Shown: positions 26,915 to 35,642 of the stretch, one piece after another
Numbering within the stretch: position 1 is the stretch's first letter
How the letters are laid out: every line of letters starts with the position of its first letter
NCBI RefSeq assembly: GCF_024054195.1
Contig: NZ_JAMXLB010000001.1
Span: 1,729,624-1,793,623 of the forward strand
Direction of reading: 5' to 3'
DNA: 64,000 nucleotides
DNA from: Flavobacterium sp. NRK F7
GTDB lineage: Bacteria; Bacteroidota; Bacteroidia; Flavobacteriales; Flavobacteriaceae
The notes under the pieces: model-generated
What the model was told of the DNA's origin: nothing
Database searches by the model: none
The model's input: only the letters and a program-made list of their open reading frames with translations
Translations under genes and position numbers: made by a program

Positions 26915-27602
26915 TCTTACGATTCTTTGTTTTTCAATACAAGTTAGTGCACAGGATACTATTAAAAAATATCCAGAACGATATGGTTTGCGAGTAGGTG
27001 TCGATTTGCATCGTTTGGCAAAATCTTTCTATGATGATACTTATAAAGGATTGGAAATAGAAGCTGCGTATCGTTTAACTAAGAAGTTTTACATTGCTGG
27101 TGAAATTGGGAATGAAGAAAAAACTGTAGACGACGACCGGTTTAATTTTACTACCAGTGGCACCTATTTTAAAGCGGGTTTCGATTTTAATTCTTACGAA
27201 AATTGGCTAGATATGGAGAATTTAATTCATATAGGGCTACGTTATGGAGTAAGTACTTTTAGTCAACAATTGAATTCGTATAAAATTTATGATCCGACTA
27301 ATTTTTACGGAGTGAATACAGTATATCCCAATCAAGAGTTTAGTGGACTAAATGCGAGTTGGATTGAAGTGGTAGGAGGCGTAAAAGCGAAAATGTTTAA
27401 TAATGTGTATTTAGGTTTTTCTTTGCGATTGAATTATTTGGTATCTAATAAAAAACCTGAAAATTTCGATAATCTTTATATCCCTGGATTTAACAGAACC
27501 TATGACGGAAAGTTTGGTGCAGGATTTAATTATACTTTAAGTTATTTCATTCCGATTTACAAGAAGAATAAAACGACAATAAAAAAGACAACAAACGAAT
27601 AG
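26886..27602 (+). CDS. DUF6048 family beta-barrel protein
   Basis: A 238-residue exported protein: signal peptide (MLKYIFSLTILCFSIQVSAQ), then alternating short beta strands with aromatic girdle residues and a GFNYTLSYFIPIY terminal strand, the pattern of an outer-membrane beta-barrel. It matches DUF6048, which in Flavobacteria follows rlmD and DUF6452. The ATG at 26895 (MLKYIF) is an alternative start. The function is unknown; the pairing with a lipoprotein suggests a two-part outer-membrane complex. The gene overlaps DUF6452 by 29 bp. Confidence 0.83.
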   Translation: MKHMLKYIFSLTILCFSIQVSAQDTIKKYPERYGLRVGVDLHRLAKSFYDDTYKGLEIEAAYRLTKKFYIAGEIGNEEKTVDDDRFNFTTSGTYFKAGFDFNSYENWLDMENLIHIGLRYGVSTFSQQLNSYKIYDPTNFYGVNTVYPNQEFSGLNASWIEVVGGVKAKMFNNVYLGFSLRLNYLVSNKKPENFDNLYIPGFNRTYDGKFGAGFNYTLSYFIPIYKKNKTTIKKTTNE

Positions 27603-27617
27603 TTAGTTGTCTTTTTT
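27581..27617 (+). terminator. Terminator overlapping the end of the DUF6048 gene
   Basis: AAAAAAGACAAC (27581-27592) pairs with GTTGTCTTTTTT (27606-27617), a 12-bp perfect stem. The 5' arm lies within the last coding codons, before the stop at 27600-27602. Confidence 0.8.
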
Positions 27618-27636
27618 AGTAATGTATACTTTCTAG

Positions 27637-28176
27637 TTACAGACTAAAATGACAGCTTATATCTACTGTTTTAGCTACTTTCTGACTTACCACACTAGGT
27701 ATTTTAATATCAAAATCTTCTGGTTTAACGGTAAATGTATTGTCTATAATTATCGTGTTTCCCGATTTTTTAATCAGGGCAATAGAAACAATGTTTTTAG
27801 TTTTACCATGTAATTCTAAAGTTCCGTTGATTGTAAATTTTTGTTCCTTTTCAGTTAACTTAGACACATCAAAGTTTTCAATTTTTCCTTTAAAAATAGC
27901 TTTTGGATATTTACTACTTTCAATGTAATTTTCATTAAAGTGTTCTTCCATTAAAGCTACTTTAAAACGAAATCCTTTTACTAAAGCCAATGAAGCAATT
28001 TCACCAGTTTGCGTATTTAAAATACAAGAAACTCCTTTGTTTGTGGCTTTTACTTCTTCAAAAGAAGGAACAGAGGCTTCAAAAGTAATTTCACCTGTTT
28101 TGGTCGATTTTTTTTCTTGAGAAAAGCCTAATAAGGTCATACATAATAAGTATGCAATTAGAATTGTTTTTTTCAT
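27637..28176 (-). CDS. YceI family exported protein
   Basis: A 179-residue protein with a signal peptide (MKKTILIAYLLCMTLLGFSQ) and the YceI lipocalin-like core: TGEITFEASVPSFEEVKA near residues 26-43, MEEHFNENYIESSKYPKAIFKG near residues 75-96 and the ending PEDFDIKIPSVVSQKV. YceI proteins bind isoprenoid-type ligands in the periplasm. It is encoded 12 bp after the lipoprotein cytochrome in the same direction, so the two may be co-transcribed. The gene pair faces the OB-fold and DUF5777 genes. Confidence 0.93.
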   Translation of the reverse strand: MKKTILIAYLLCMTLLGFSQEKKSTKTGEITFEASVPSFEEVKATNKGVSCILNTQTGEIASLALVKGFRFKVALMEEHFNENYIESSKYPKAIFKGKIENFDVSKLTEKEQKFTINGTLELHGKTKNIVSIALIKKSGNTIIIDNTFTVKPEDFDIKIPSVVSQKVAKTVDISCHFSL

Positions 28177-28188
28177 ATCAGTTGTTTT

Positions 28189-28551
28189 TTATTGTTCAAG
28201 TAATCCATCTGTATACCATTTTTTCATGGCATCTATTGTGGTCTGAGGTAATCTTGGGCCTCCATATGGCATTGAAAAGTTAGGATCAAAACTCGATATT
28301 CTGTCTAATAAACCTCTATTTATAACCGCATTTTTTACATCTTCATAAGTAGTAAGCTGCATGGGTGCTCCGTTTTGAGGCGGACTTGTATGGCAAAATA
28401 AGCAGTTTTCACTAACTACATTTTTTACATAATTTTCATAAGTAACCACTTCTAGTTTTACAGGTTCACTTAAATCGGACTCAGAATCATTGGCACAGCT
28501 TAAAAGAAAAACTGCCAATAATGACAGTAATAAAACTGATTTTTTTTTCAT
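28189..28551 (-). CDS. Lipoprotein c-type cytochrome
   Basis: A 120-residue protein with a lipoprotein signal (LLSLLAVFLLSC; Cys19) and one heme-binding CxxCH motif CLFCH near residue 50. The Met needed as distal ligand is in the SMPYGG region near residue 92. It is a small, single-heme cytochrome anchored in the periplasm. Maturation would need the CcsBA system at 8999-12211. Its partner for electron transfer is not clear. YceI is the next gene in the operon. Confidence 0.87.
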   Translation of the reverse strand: MKKKSVLLLSLLAVFLLSCANDSESDLSEPVKLEVVTYENYVKNVVSENCLFCHTSPPQNGAPMQLTTYEDVKNAVINRGLLDRISSFDPNFSMPYGGPRLPQTTIDAMKKWYTDGLLEQ

Positions 28552-28612
28552 AGCATTTGAAATTTATTATAGTAAAAATAGTTTTTTTAAGATAGAGATA
28601 AAAATTTTATTC

Positions 28613-28620
28613 TATTTTTG
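28613..28620 (+). promoter_or_regulatory. -7 box of the OB-fold/DUF5777 pair
   Basis: TATTTTTG is an exact TAnnTTTG match 18 bp before the ATG at 28639. It shows that the upstream ATG at 28618, inside the box, is not the start. Confidence 0.55.
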
Positions 28621-28638
28621 TTAAAAACAAATAACATT

Positions 28639-29031
28639 ATGAAAAGAAATAAATGGATTTTAATACTTGTAATCCTCGTTTTAGCAGGTGTTTTTGGATA
28701 CAATTATATTTACAAAAGTCATAGAGATATTAGTAAAGAAGAAGCAAGTTTTTCAATTACAGTGGGAACATTAATGACAGAATTTGCTGCAGATGAAACT
28801 AAAGCAAATGAAAAATATCTAGACAAAACGATTGCGATTAATGGCAAAGTTACTTCTTTTGATGCCGAATCGAATCTGATTGTAATGGATGAGGTTTTAT
28901 CGGCTACACTTTTGGAAAAACCCAATCAAGAAATAGAAAAGGGTCAAACAATTACAATAAAAGGAAGATTTATCGGTTACGATGAGCTTTTAGAAGAATT
29001 CAAAATGGACCAAGCGTCTCAAATTAAATAA
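28639..29031 (+). CDS. tRNA_anti-like OB-fold protein, membrane-anchored
   Basis: A 130-residue protein with an N-terminal membrane anchor (WILILVILVLAGVFGYNYIY). The rest is a small OB-fold with the tRNA_anti-like pattern: FAADETKANEKYLDKTIAINGKV near residues 42-64 and KGQTITIKGRFIGYDELLEEF near residues 98-118. Despite the family name there is no sign of a tRNA role for these exported Bacteroidota proteins. It precedes the DUF5777 gene by 16 bp. I chose the start at 28639 from the -7 box position. Confidence 0.83.
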   Translation: MKRNKWILILVILVLAGVFGYNYIYKSHRDISKEEASFSITVGTLMTEFAADETKANEKYLDKTIAINGKVTSFDAESNLIVMDEVLSATLLEKPNQEIEKGQTITIKGRFIGYDELLEEFKMDQASQIK

Positions 29032-29047
29032 ATTGCTAAAAAAATCT

Positions 29048-29893
29048 ATGAAAAAGTTTTTATTTGCTATTATGCTATTGCCTTTATGTTTACAGGCACA
29101 AGATGATTTACTCTCTGAAATTGATACTGATTCTACTGAAGTCCAAGTAACATCTGCTTTCAAATCTCTAAAAATTGTTAACTTAGAATCTACTAAATTA
29201 GCTGCAAAAGGAGATTTTTATTTTATTGTATCCCATCGTTTTGGAACTATAAAGAATGGAATTGATACCTTTTTTGGATTGGACGATGCTAATACACAAA
29301 TTAAGTTTTTATATGGAGTTAACGATTGGTTAACGGTTCATGCTTCGAGAAGTGGTTTTCAAAAATCGTATGAAGGAGCTGTGAAATATAGATTGCAATC
29401 ACAAATTGAAAATGGATTTCCAGTAACTATTGTTGGTTTTAGTAGTGTTGTGGTGAATACCGAATTAGATGAAGATTTATTGCCTAAATTAACGTTTACA
29501 AATCGTTTGAATTATACTACACAACTTTTGATTTCTAGAAAATTTTCGGATCGCTTGTCACTTGAATTAGCACCTACTTTTTTTCATGAAAATTTTGTTG
29601 TAAGTGATTACCAAGATAATAGTCAATATGCTATTGGCGCAGGTGGAAGGTATAAAATTTCGAATCGTGTTGCTTTGACTATGGATTATGCAGCACATTT
29701 GAACAGATCGGCAAGTTCGTTAGCGCATAATCCTATTTCCGTAGGTGTAGATATTGAAACTGGTGGTCACATTTTTCAATTGCATTTTACCAATGCGCAA
29801 GCGATGAATGAAACGGGTTATTTAGCACATGGTTTAGGAAATTGGTCGAAAGGTGATATTTATTTTGGTTTTAATCTCGTGAGGGTCTTTTAG
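29048..29893 (+). CDS. DUF5777 family beta-barrel protein
   Basis: A 281-residue exported protein: signal peptide (MKKFLFAIMLLPLCLQAQ), then beta strands with aromatic residues, including FYFIVSHRFGTIKNGIDTFF and IKFLYGVNDWLTVHASRS typical of DUF5777, and an aromatic C-terminal strand (FGFNLVRVF). It is predicted to be an outer-membrane barrel of unknown role. It follows the OB-fold gene by 16 bp and faces the YceI/cytochrome operon. An alternative start 15 bp upstream (29033) is less likely. Confidence 0.83.
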   Translation: MKKFLFAIMLLPLCLQAQDDLLSEIDTDSTEVQVTSAFKSLKIVNLESTKLAAKGDFYFIVSHRFGTIKNGIDTFFGLDDANTQIKFLYGVNDWLTVHASRSGFQKSYEGAVKYRLQSQIENGFPVTIVGFSSVVVNTELDEDLLPKLTFTNRLNYTTQLLISRKFSDRLSLELAPTFFHENFVVSDYQDNSQYAIGAGGRYKISNRVALTMDYAAHLNRSASSLAHNPISVGVDIETGGHIFQLHFTNAQAMNETGYLAHGLGNWSKGDIYFGFNLVRVF

Positions 29894-29906
29894 ATTATAA
29901 GAACAT

Positions 29907-29942
29907 AAAAAAAGTCCAATTTTAAAATTGGACTTTTTTTAT
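29907..29942. terminator. Strong bidirectional terminator
   Basis: A 17-bp inverted repeat (29907-29923 with 29924-29940) built around GTCCAAT and ATTGGAC with A and T runs on both sides. It lies between converging genes and overlaps the stop of the minus-strand gene (29939-29941). Confidence 0.92.
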
Positions 29943-30337
29943 GCGTTTAAATATTCAATTAAAACAGGATCTGCATTTTTAAAGGTTGGTGGTTGCTCTA
30001 TAATACTAGCTACTTTTTTCTTATTGATTTTCATAGTAACATCATCTTCTATGGTAAACAATAAAGCCGTTAAAAAAGGATTTGTTAAATAAGGAGTTAC
30101 TTCACTTTCTAAATTTTCTAAATCATGTACTGATGTAAATTCTTTTTTTTCTCCGTCATAGATTTTTTTAGTTAAGGTGAATTTTAAAGTATGTTCTTCT
30201 ACAATTAATTTTACATAAATATTTTGTAATTCGGGTTTGCCAATGGTTTTTGCTAACGTTAATTTGGCGAAAGTTCCTTTACTAATGCTATCTTTAACTT
30301 TTTGAAAGAAACTAGAATACGTTATTTCGTTTGTCAT
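29939..30337 (-). CDS. Hypothetical 132-residue protein, possible truncated methyltransferase N-terminal domain
   Basis: I do not recognise this protein with confidence. It has no signal peptide or membrane segment and reads as an alpha/beta domain: KGTFAKLTLAKTIGK near residues 20-34, NIYVKLIVEEHTLKFTLTKKIYD near residues 39-61, and FLTALLFTIEDDVTMKINKK near residues 89-108. The pattern recalls the N-terminal region of a class of Bacteroidota SAM-dependent methyltransferases, from memory only, which would make this a stand-alone or truncated copy. It starts 1 bp after the stop of the next gene upstream (30339), so the two may be co-transcribed. Confidence 0.72.
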   Translation of the reverse strand: MTNEITYSSFFQKVKDSISKGTFAKLTLAKTIGKPELQNIYVKLIVEEHTLKFTLTKKIYDGEKKEFTSVHDLENLESEVTPYLTNPFLTALLFTIEDDVTMKINKKKVASIIEQPPTFKNADPVLIEYLNA

Positions 30338-30338
30338 T

Positions 30339-30911
30339 TTATAATCCTAATTCTGTTTTTACTTTTTCATCAAAAATCATATTAAATAGTTGATTTTCTT
30401 TGTCTTTATTTAAAAATTTCCATTGGTTTTTAGTAAGTTCGTCTGAAACACCAATAATCGTGGCACGAAGTTCAATTGTAAATTCATTTTTATCTTTGTC
30501 AAAACTTACTTTTTGTGCATCCATAGATTTTTTGAAAATAGCTGTCATGGCTTCTGCATCTTCCATTGGTGTTTTGAAAGTCATTAACATCCTGTTGTCA
30601 TGTTCAATTAAGCAAAATTTTTGATTACCAATTACTTTAATTTCACCAAAAGTAAAATTAGGTTCCACTTCAACTAGTTGTATGCTAAATTGCTCATTGT
30701 CCATCATTTGTTGGAACATTTCTTTCATGGTTTCTTTTGGAATGATATCAAATACTTTTGGATATGTTGTATCAAATATAGCGTCATAATCCATTGAAGT
30801 ACTGGCTTTGTATGATTTTAAAGCTTCTGACTTTAAATTTGCTGTATCTTGAGAAAAAATAGAATAACAGCTACACAAAAAGGAGATGAGAAAGAATATT
30901 TTATTTTTCAT
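30339..30911 (-). CDS. Hypothetical exported protein
   Basis: A 190-residue protein with a signal peptide (MKNKIFFLISFLCSCYSIFS). The mature part has no family I recognise; it is rich in Met and Phe with segments such as VFDIIPKETMKEMFQQMMDN and FCLIEHDNRMLMTFKTP. A predicted -7 box at 30930-30937 shows transcription begins near 30924, so the possible upstream start at 30950 is rejected. It precedes the 132-residue gene and lies downstream of the secA terminator. Confidence 0.78.
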   Translation of the reverse strand: MKNKIFFLISFLCSCYSIFSQDTANLKSEALKSYKASTSMDYDAIFDTTYPKVFDIIPKETMKEMFQQMMDNEQFSIQLVEVEPNFTFGEIKVIGNQKFCLIEHDNRMLMTFKTPMEDAEAMTAIFKKSMDAQKVSFDKDKNEFTIELRATIIGVSDELTKNQWKFLNKDKENQLFNMIFDEKVKTELGL

Positions 30912-30929
30912 GTATAGTATAGATTTACT

Positions 30930-30937
30930 CAAAGATA
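30930..30937 (-). promoter_or_regulatory. -7 box of the 30339-30911 gene
   Basis: On the minus strand TATCTTTG is an exact TAnnTTTG match 18 bp before the start codon and directly next to the T-run of the secA terminator. Confidence 0.55.
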
Positions 30938-30940
30938 AAA

Positions 30941-30977
30941 AAATCCTCAACTCTGAATCGAATTGAGGATGTTTTTT
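30941..30977 (-). terminator. Terminator of secA
   Basis: ATCCTCAA (30943-30950) pairs with TTGAGGAT (30963-30970); the minus strand ends in a T7 run. It lies 18 bp after the secA stop. Confidence 0.85.
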
Positions 30978-30994
30978 AACTTAGTTTTAAAGAA

Positions 30995-33900
30995 TTATTG
31001 TGCTAAAACCCACTCACCTGATGCGATTAAGTTTTCTGCTTTTTTAAATTTCATAGTTTCCGTTTTGCCACTCATAACGTGTTTGATTGTAACAGTATCA
31101 TTACGATTGATTTTTGGAGTTTCTCTCACAATGGTTTCCGTAACTTGAGGGCGATCTTGAGTTTGTTGACCAGCTTCTCTATTTCTAGCGGCCAATTCAT
31201 CACTATTTAAAACTTCTTCTTTGCTTTCTGTATAATTTTCTTTTCTTCTTACTTCTTTCGCTTCACTAATTGTATTCGCATTTTGAGAAGGTAAATCCGC
31301 TTTAAATAAGAACGAAATCACTTCTTTATTTACTTCGTCCATCATTCGTTTGAATAAATTAAATGCTTCGAATTTATAGATAAGTAAAGGGTCTTTTTGC
31401 TCGTGAACGGCTAATTGAACCGATTGTTTTAATTCGTCCATTTTGCGTAAATGTTTTTTCCAAGCTTCATCTATGATTGCAAGAGATACATTTTTTTCAA
31501 AATCAGTTACTAATGATTTTGCTTCAGATGTATATGCTTTTTCTAAATTGGTAACCACATTTAAAGATTTAATACCATCTGTAAAAGGGACTACTATTCT
31601 TTCGTACTGACCATTGTTGTTTTCATACACATTTTTAATCACAGGGAATGCTTCTTTAGTATTGCGCTCTGTTTTATCTGTATAATGGTCTAAAACTGCT
31701 TTATAGGTTTTACCAATGATATCACGTTCTTGTAATTTTGAAAATTCTTCCGCAGTAATAGGTGCACTAATTGAAAAATAACGAATTAATTCAAACTCAT
31801 AGTTTTTAAAATCACCAGCTGGTTTATTGTTTTGTACAATCACTTCGCAAGTGTCATACATCATGTTTGCAATATCCACTTTTAAACGTTCTCCTTCTAA
31901 AGCATGGCGACGACGTTTGTAAACTACTTCACGTTGCGCGTTCATTACGTCATCATATTCTAATAAACGTTTACGAACACCAAAATTGTTTTCTTCTACT
32001 TTTTTCTGAGCTCTTTCGATAGATTTGGTCATCATAGAATGTTGAATCACTTCCCCTTCTTTTAATCCCATTCTATCCATTACTTTGGCTACTCTTTCAG
32101 AACCAAACAAACGCATTAAGTTGTCTTCTAAAGACACGTAGAATTGAGAACTACCTACATCTCCTTGACGACCCGCACGACCTCTTAACTGACGGTCTAC
32201 ACGTCTTGAATCATGACGTTCTGTCCCAATAATCGCCAAACCACCCGCTTTTTTAACTTCATCAGATAATTTAATATCGGTACCACGACCCGCCATATTG
32301 GTAGCAATCGTTACCACTCCTGGTTTACCTGCTTCAGCAACAATTTCAGCTTCACTTTTATGCATTTTGGCATTCAATACATTGTGCGGAATATTTCTGA
32401 TTTTCAGCATTCGGCTTAATAATTCCGAAATTTCAACAGAAGTTGTACCAATTAATACTGGGCGACCTGCTTGAGATAAACCAACTACATCTTCAATTAC
32501 GGCATTGAATTTTTCACGAACGGTTCTATAGATTAAATCTTCTTTGTCTTTTCTGGCAATAGGTCTGTTAGTTGGAATTTCAACTACGTCTAATTTATAA
32601 ATTTCCCAAAACTCACCTGCTTCTGTAACAGCTGTACCTGTCATACCAGCAAGTTTACTGTACATACGGAAATAATTCTGTAAGGTTACTGTTGCAAAAG
32701 TTTGTGTAGCTGCTTCAATTTTTACGTTTTCTTTGGCTTCAATTGCTTGGTGTAACCCATCAGAATAACGACGACCATCCATGATACGACCCGTTTGCTC
32801 GTCAACAATCATAACTTTATTATCCATGATTACATATTCTGTATCTCTTTCAAATAAAGTATAGGCTTTTAGTAATTGTGTTAAGGTATGAATACGTTCC
32901 GATTTAACAGAAAAGTCTTTATACAATTCTTCTCTTTTTTCTGCTTCTTCTTCTGTAGATAAGTTTTGTTTTTCAATTTTTGCAATTTCGGTACCAATAT
33001 CTGGTAAAACGAAGAAATGCTCATCGGTATCTTGAGAAAGGAATTTAATACCGTTATCGGTTAATTCTACTTGATTGTTTTTCTCTTCAATTACAAAGTA
33101 TAATGCTTCATCTACTTTTGGCATTTCACGATTGTTATCTGCCATGTAATGATTTTCCGTTTTTTGAAGCAATTGTTTGATTCCTTCTTCCGATAAGAAT
33201 TTAATTAATGCTTTGTTTTTTGGTATTGCTCTATACGAACGTAATAAGTAGAAACCACCATCTTTGGTATTACCTTCTTTAATTAATTTTTTAGCTTCTG
33301 TAAGACAGTCTGTAGCTAATTTTCTTTGTAAAGAAACTAAGTTGTCTACTTTTGGTTTTAACTCATTAAATTCATGACGATCTCCTTGTGGTACAGGTCC
33401 AGAAATAATTAAAGGTGTACGAGCATCATCAATTAATACAGAATCCACCTCATCTACAATAGCGTAGTTGTGTTTTCTTTGAACTAAATCTTCAGGTGAA
33501 TGCGCCATATTATCTCTTAAATAATCGAATCCAAATTCGTTATTTGTTCCATAAGTGATATCTGCATTGTAGGCTTTTCTTCTCGCTGCTGTATTCGGTT
33601 GGTGATTGTCAATACAATCTACAGTTAATCCGTGGAACTCAAAAAGTGGTGCTTTCCAAGTACTATCCCGTTTTGCTAAGTAATCGTTTACGGTAACCAA
33701 ATGAACACCGTTACCCGTTAATGCATTTAAATAAAGCGGTAAAGTAGCTACCAAGGTTTTTCCTTCACCCGTTTGCATTTCAGCAATTTTACCTTGATGT
33801 AAAACAACACCACCAATTAGCTGAACATCATAATGAATCATGTCCCAAGTAATGGCTTTTCCAGCAGCATCCCAAGAGTTCGCCCAATTAGCTTGATCTC

Positions 33901-34351
33901 CTTCAATAGTGATATAGGGTTTTGTAGCTGACAGCTCTCGGTCTTTAGCAGTAGCGCTTACTGTAATCGATGTATTGTCTTTAAAACGTTTTGCAGTTTC
34001 CTTTAATACCGCAAAAGCTTCAGGAAGTAACTCATTTAATACATTTTCAGAAATTTCATAGGCTTCTTTTTCTAAAGCATCAATTTCAGTATAAATGTCT
34101 TCTCTTTTGTCAATATCTGTAGTGTTTTCAGCTTCTACTTTTAAAGCCTCAATTTTACTGTCTTTTTCAGAGCGAGCAACTTTTATCTTTTCTTTAAATT
34201 CACTTGTCTTAGCTCTCAATTCATCATGTGATAAAGAAGCTAGTGCTGTTTCAAAGGTTTTGACTTTGTTAATAAGTGGTTGTATGGCTTTTACGTCTTT
34301 TTGAGATTTATCTCCCACAAAAGCTTTTAATATAGAATTAATTAAACTCAT
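30995..34351 (-). CDS. secA: Protein translocase ATPase SecA
   Basis: A 1118-residue DEAD-motor protein. The N-terminal [34 protein letters not shown] start and the walker region [27 protein letters not shown] are the SecA pattern; [23 protein letters not shown] carries Walker B, and GRGTDIKL and GRAGRQGD the helicase II motifs. The long central insertions (about residues 330-440) are usual in Bacteroidota. No C-terminal zinc finger is visible, which is common in the phylum. It drives Sec-dependent protein export with ATP at the inner membrane. It is transcribed alone with its own terminator at 30941-30977. Confidence 0.97.
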   Translation of the reverse strand: MSLINSILKAFVGDKSQKDVKAIQPLINKVKTFETALASLSHDELRAKTSEFKEKIKVARSEKDSKIEALKVEAENTTDIDKREDIYTEIDALEKEAYEISENVLNELLPEAFAVLKETAKRFKDNTSITVSATAKDRELSATKPYITIEGDQANWANSWDAAGKAITWDMIHYDVQLIGGVVLHQGKIAEMQTGEGKTLVATLPLYLNALTGNGVHLVTVNDYLAKRDSTWKAPLFEFHGLTVDCIDNHQPNTAARRKAYNADITYGTNNEFGFDYLRDNMAHSPEDLVQRKHNYAIVDEVDSVLIDDARTPLIISGPVPQGDRHEFNELKPKVDNLVSLQRKLATDCLTEAKKLIKEGNTKDGGFYLLRSYRAIPKNKALIKFLSEEGIKQLLQKTENHYMADNNREMPKVDEALYFVIEEKNNQVELTDNGIKFLSQDTDEHFFVLPDIGTEIAKIEKQNLSTEEEAEKREELYKDFSVKSERIHTLTQLLKAYTLFERDTEYVIMDNKVMIVDEQTGRIMDGRRYSDGLHQAIEAKENVKIEAATQTFATVTLQNYFRMYSKLAGMTGTAVTEAGEFWEIYKLDVVEIPTNRPIARKDKEDLIYRTVREKFNAVIEDVVGLSQAGRPVLIGTTSVEISELLSRMLKIRNIPHNVLNAKMHKSEAEIVAEAGKPGVVTIATNMAGRGTDIKLSDEVKKAGGLAIIGTERHDSRRVDRQLRGRAGRQGDVGSSQFYVSLEDNLMRLFGSERVAKVMDRMGLKEGEVIQHSMMTKSIERAQKKVEENNFGVRKRLLEYDDVMNAQREVVYKRRRHALEGERLKVDIANMMYDTCEVIVQNNKPAGDFKNYEFELIRYFSISAPITAEEFSKLQERDIIGKTYKAVLDHYTDKTERNTKEAFPVIKNVYENNNGQYERIVVPFTDGIKSLNVVTNLEKAYTSEAKSLVTDFEKNVSLAIIDEAWKKHLRKMDELKQSVQLAVHEQKDPLLIYKFEAFNLFKRMMDEVNKEVISFLFKADLPSQNANTISEAKEVRRKENYTESKEEVLNSDELAARNREAGQQTQDRPQVTETIVRETPKINRNDTVTIKHVMSGKTETMKFKKAENLIASGEWVLAQ

Positions 34352-34389
34352 AATAATTTTTATTCAAAAATTAGGTGTGTAAATTTACA

Positions 34390-34418
34390 AAAAAAAAGCC
34401 TCAATGTGAGACTTTTTA
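34390..34418 (-). terminator. Terminator of the DUF2795 gene
   Basis: AAGCCTCA pairs with TGAGACTT around an ATG loop with one C-A mismatch; on the minus strand a T9 run follows. It lies 20 bp after the DUF2795 stop. Confidence 0.8.
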
Positions 34419-34437
34419 AATGTTGTTATTTTATTTT

Positions 34438-34659
34438 TTAATACTCATCCTCGTTCCAAAGATAATCCTCGTCAGTTGGATAATCAGGCCAAATTTCCTC
34501 CATAGATTCATAGATTTCGCCCTCATCTTCAATTGATTGAAGGTTCTCCACAACTTCAAGAGGAGCACCTGTTCTGATTGCGTAGTCGATAAGTTCGTCT
34601 TTGGTAGCAGGCCAAGGAGCATCGCTTAAATAGGATGCTAGTTCTAATGTCCAATACAT
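34438..34659 (-). CDS. DUF2795 domain-containing protein
   Basis: A 73-residue acidic protein starting MYWTLELASYLSDAPWPATKDELIDYAIRTGAPLEVVENL, the small helical DUF2795 pattern. The family has no established function. It lies upstream of secA with its own -7 box at 34683-34690 and terminator, so it is an independent unit. The ending is rich in Asp, Glu, Tyr and Trp. Confidence 0.9.
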   Translation of the reverse strand: MYWTLELASYLSDAPWPATKDELIDYAIRTGAPLEVVENLQSIEDEGEIYESMEEIWPDYPTDEDYLWNEDEY

Positions 34660-34682
34660 TTTTCTATCGATTTAAATTTATG

Positions 34683-34690
34683 CAAAAATA
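34683..34690 (-). promoter_or_regulatory. -7 box of the DUF2795 gene
   Basis: On the minus strand TATTTTTG is an exact TAnnTTTG match 23 bp upstream of the start codon. The remaining 170 bp to the next gene is AT-rich with nothing else I can name. Confidence 0.5.
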
Positions 34691-34859
34691 ATTTTTTAAC
34701 TTAAAAAATCAAGTTTTTTTTGATTTATTTTTTATTATTTATAAGAACGTCTTTTTTTTAAGTAATTTGTGTCTCTTTTTTTACTATTTTTTGATGCAAT
34801 TTTTTAACTACTAATCATGTAAAAGAGTTACGGTTTACCAAAGACTGAATACTAAAAAA

Positions 34860-35429
34860 CTACTTCCTAGGTATCCATTTTACTTCCTCAGCCTTTACAT
34901 CGTAGGACAACTTTCGTGCCAGTACAAAAAGATAGTCAGAAAGTCGGTTTAAGTACTTCATGACATAGGTGTCTGTTGGTTCAATGTCATTCAAATGGGT
35001 CACTAATCGCTCCGCTCTACGGCAAACACATCTTGCAATATGACAATATGACACTGTAGTGTGTCCGCCGGGTAACACAAAATGTGTCATAGGAGGAAGA
35101 TTTTCCTCCATAGTGTCTATTTCTTTTTCTAAATATTCGATATCACTTTCTTCGATACCTAATTGTTGCAAACGAGGTTGGCCATTCTTTAAAGTTTCTT
35201 TTTCTGGTGGTGTTGCTAAAATAGCTCCCAAAGTAAAAAGACGGTCCTGAATTTCAATTAAAACGGTTTTGTAGTGCGACTGCATCTCTTGATCACGAAT
35301 TAATCCAATGTGTGAATTTAATTCGTCAACTGTACCATAACTTTCAATGCGAATATGATGTTTAGGCACACGTGTACCACCGAAAAGAGCCGTAGTGCCT
35401 TTATCTCCTGTTTTGGTATATACTTTCAT
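34860..35429 (-). CDS. Cob(I)yrinic acid a,c-diamide adenosyltransferase (PduO type)
   Basis: A 189-residue ATP:corrinoid adenosyltransferase. The family marks are MKVYTKTGDKGTTALFGGTR (residues 1-20), RIESYGTVDELNSHIGLIRD near residues 28-46, and IARCVCRRAERLVTHL near residues 133-148. It transfers the adenosyl group of ATP to Co(I) corrinoids to make adenosylcobalamin. A 50-residue membrane protein and the ATP-grasp gene lie upstream in the same direction, but with about 50 bp of spacer, so operon membership is uncertain. Confidence 0.93.
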   Translation of the reverse strand: MKVYTKTGDKGTTALFGGTRVPKHHIRIESYGTVDELNSHIGLIRDQEMQSHYKTVLIEIQDRLFTLGAILATPPEKETLKNGQPRLQQLGIEESDIEYLEKEIDTMEENLPPMTHFVLPGGHTTVSYCHIARCVCRRAERLVTHLNDIEPTDTYVMKYLNRLSDYLFVLARKLSYDVKAEEVKWIPRK

Positions 35430-35476
35430 AAGAATTTAGAGTTTAGAATTTAGAGCCTAACTTTTTAAAATTGAAT

Positions 35477-35629
35477 TTAGGGTTCTAATTTTTTTGTATT
35501 GTCTTTTCTTTTACTGTATGTAATATGAAATGGTTTTCTATGATTTAGATTTTTTGATTTCTTTTTTTGTATCAAACGTAAGGTGATGTATAAAAATGCT
35601 AAAATGGCAACCAAAAAAAACATATTCAT
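35477..35629 (-). CDS. Small membrane protein, 50 residues
   Basis: An ATG at 35629 opens a 50-codon frame ending with TAA at 35477-35479. The first 20 residues are hydrophobic (VAILAFLYITLRLI), and the rest is a strongly basic tail with repeated Lys-Lys-Lys. It begins 13 bp after the ATP-grasp stop, in the same direction, which favours co-transcription. I know no family for it. A one-helix, basic-tail protein of this kind could be a regulator or a small subunit; the evidence is the good spacing and clean frame, not homology. Confidence 0.5.
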   Translation of the reverse strand: MNMFFLVAILAFLYITLRLIQKKKSKNLNHRKPFHITYSKRKDNTKKLEP

Positions 35630-35642
35630 TTTATTTTCAAAT

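Noticed and set aside
34691..34859. AT-rich spacer between DUF2795 and the adenosyltransferase, checked for a cobalamin riboswitch
   Set aside because: It lies downstream of the adenosyltransferase stop, has no GC-rich conserved core, and is too short for a cobalamin riboswitch.
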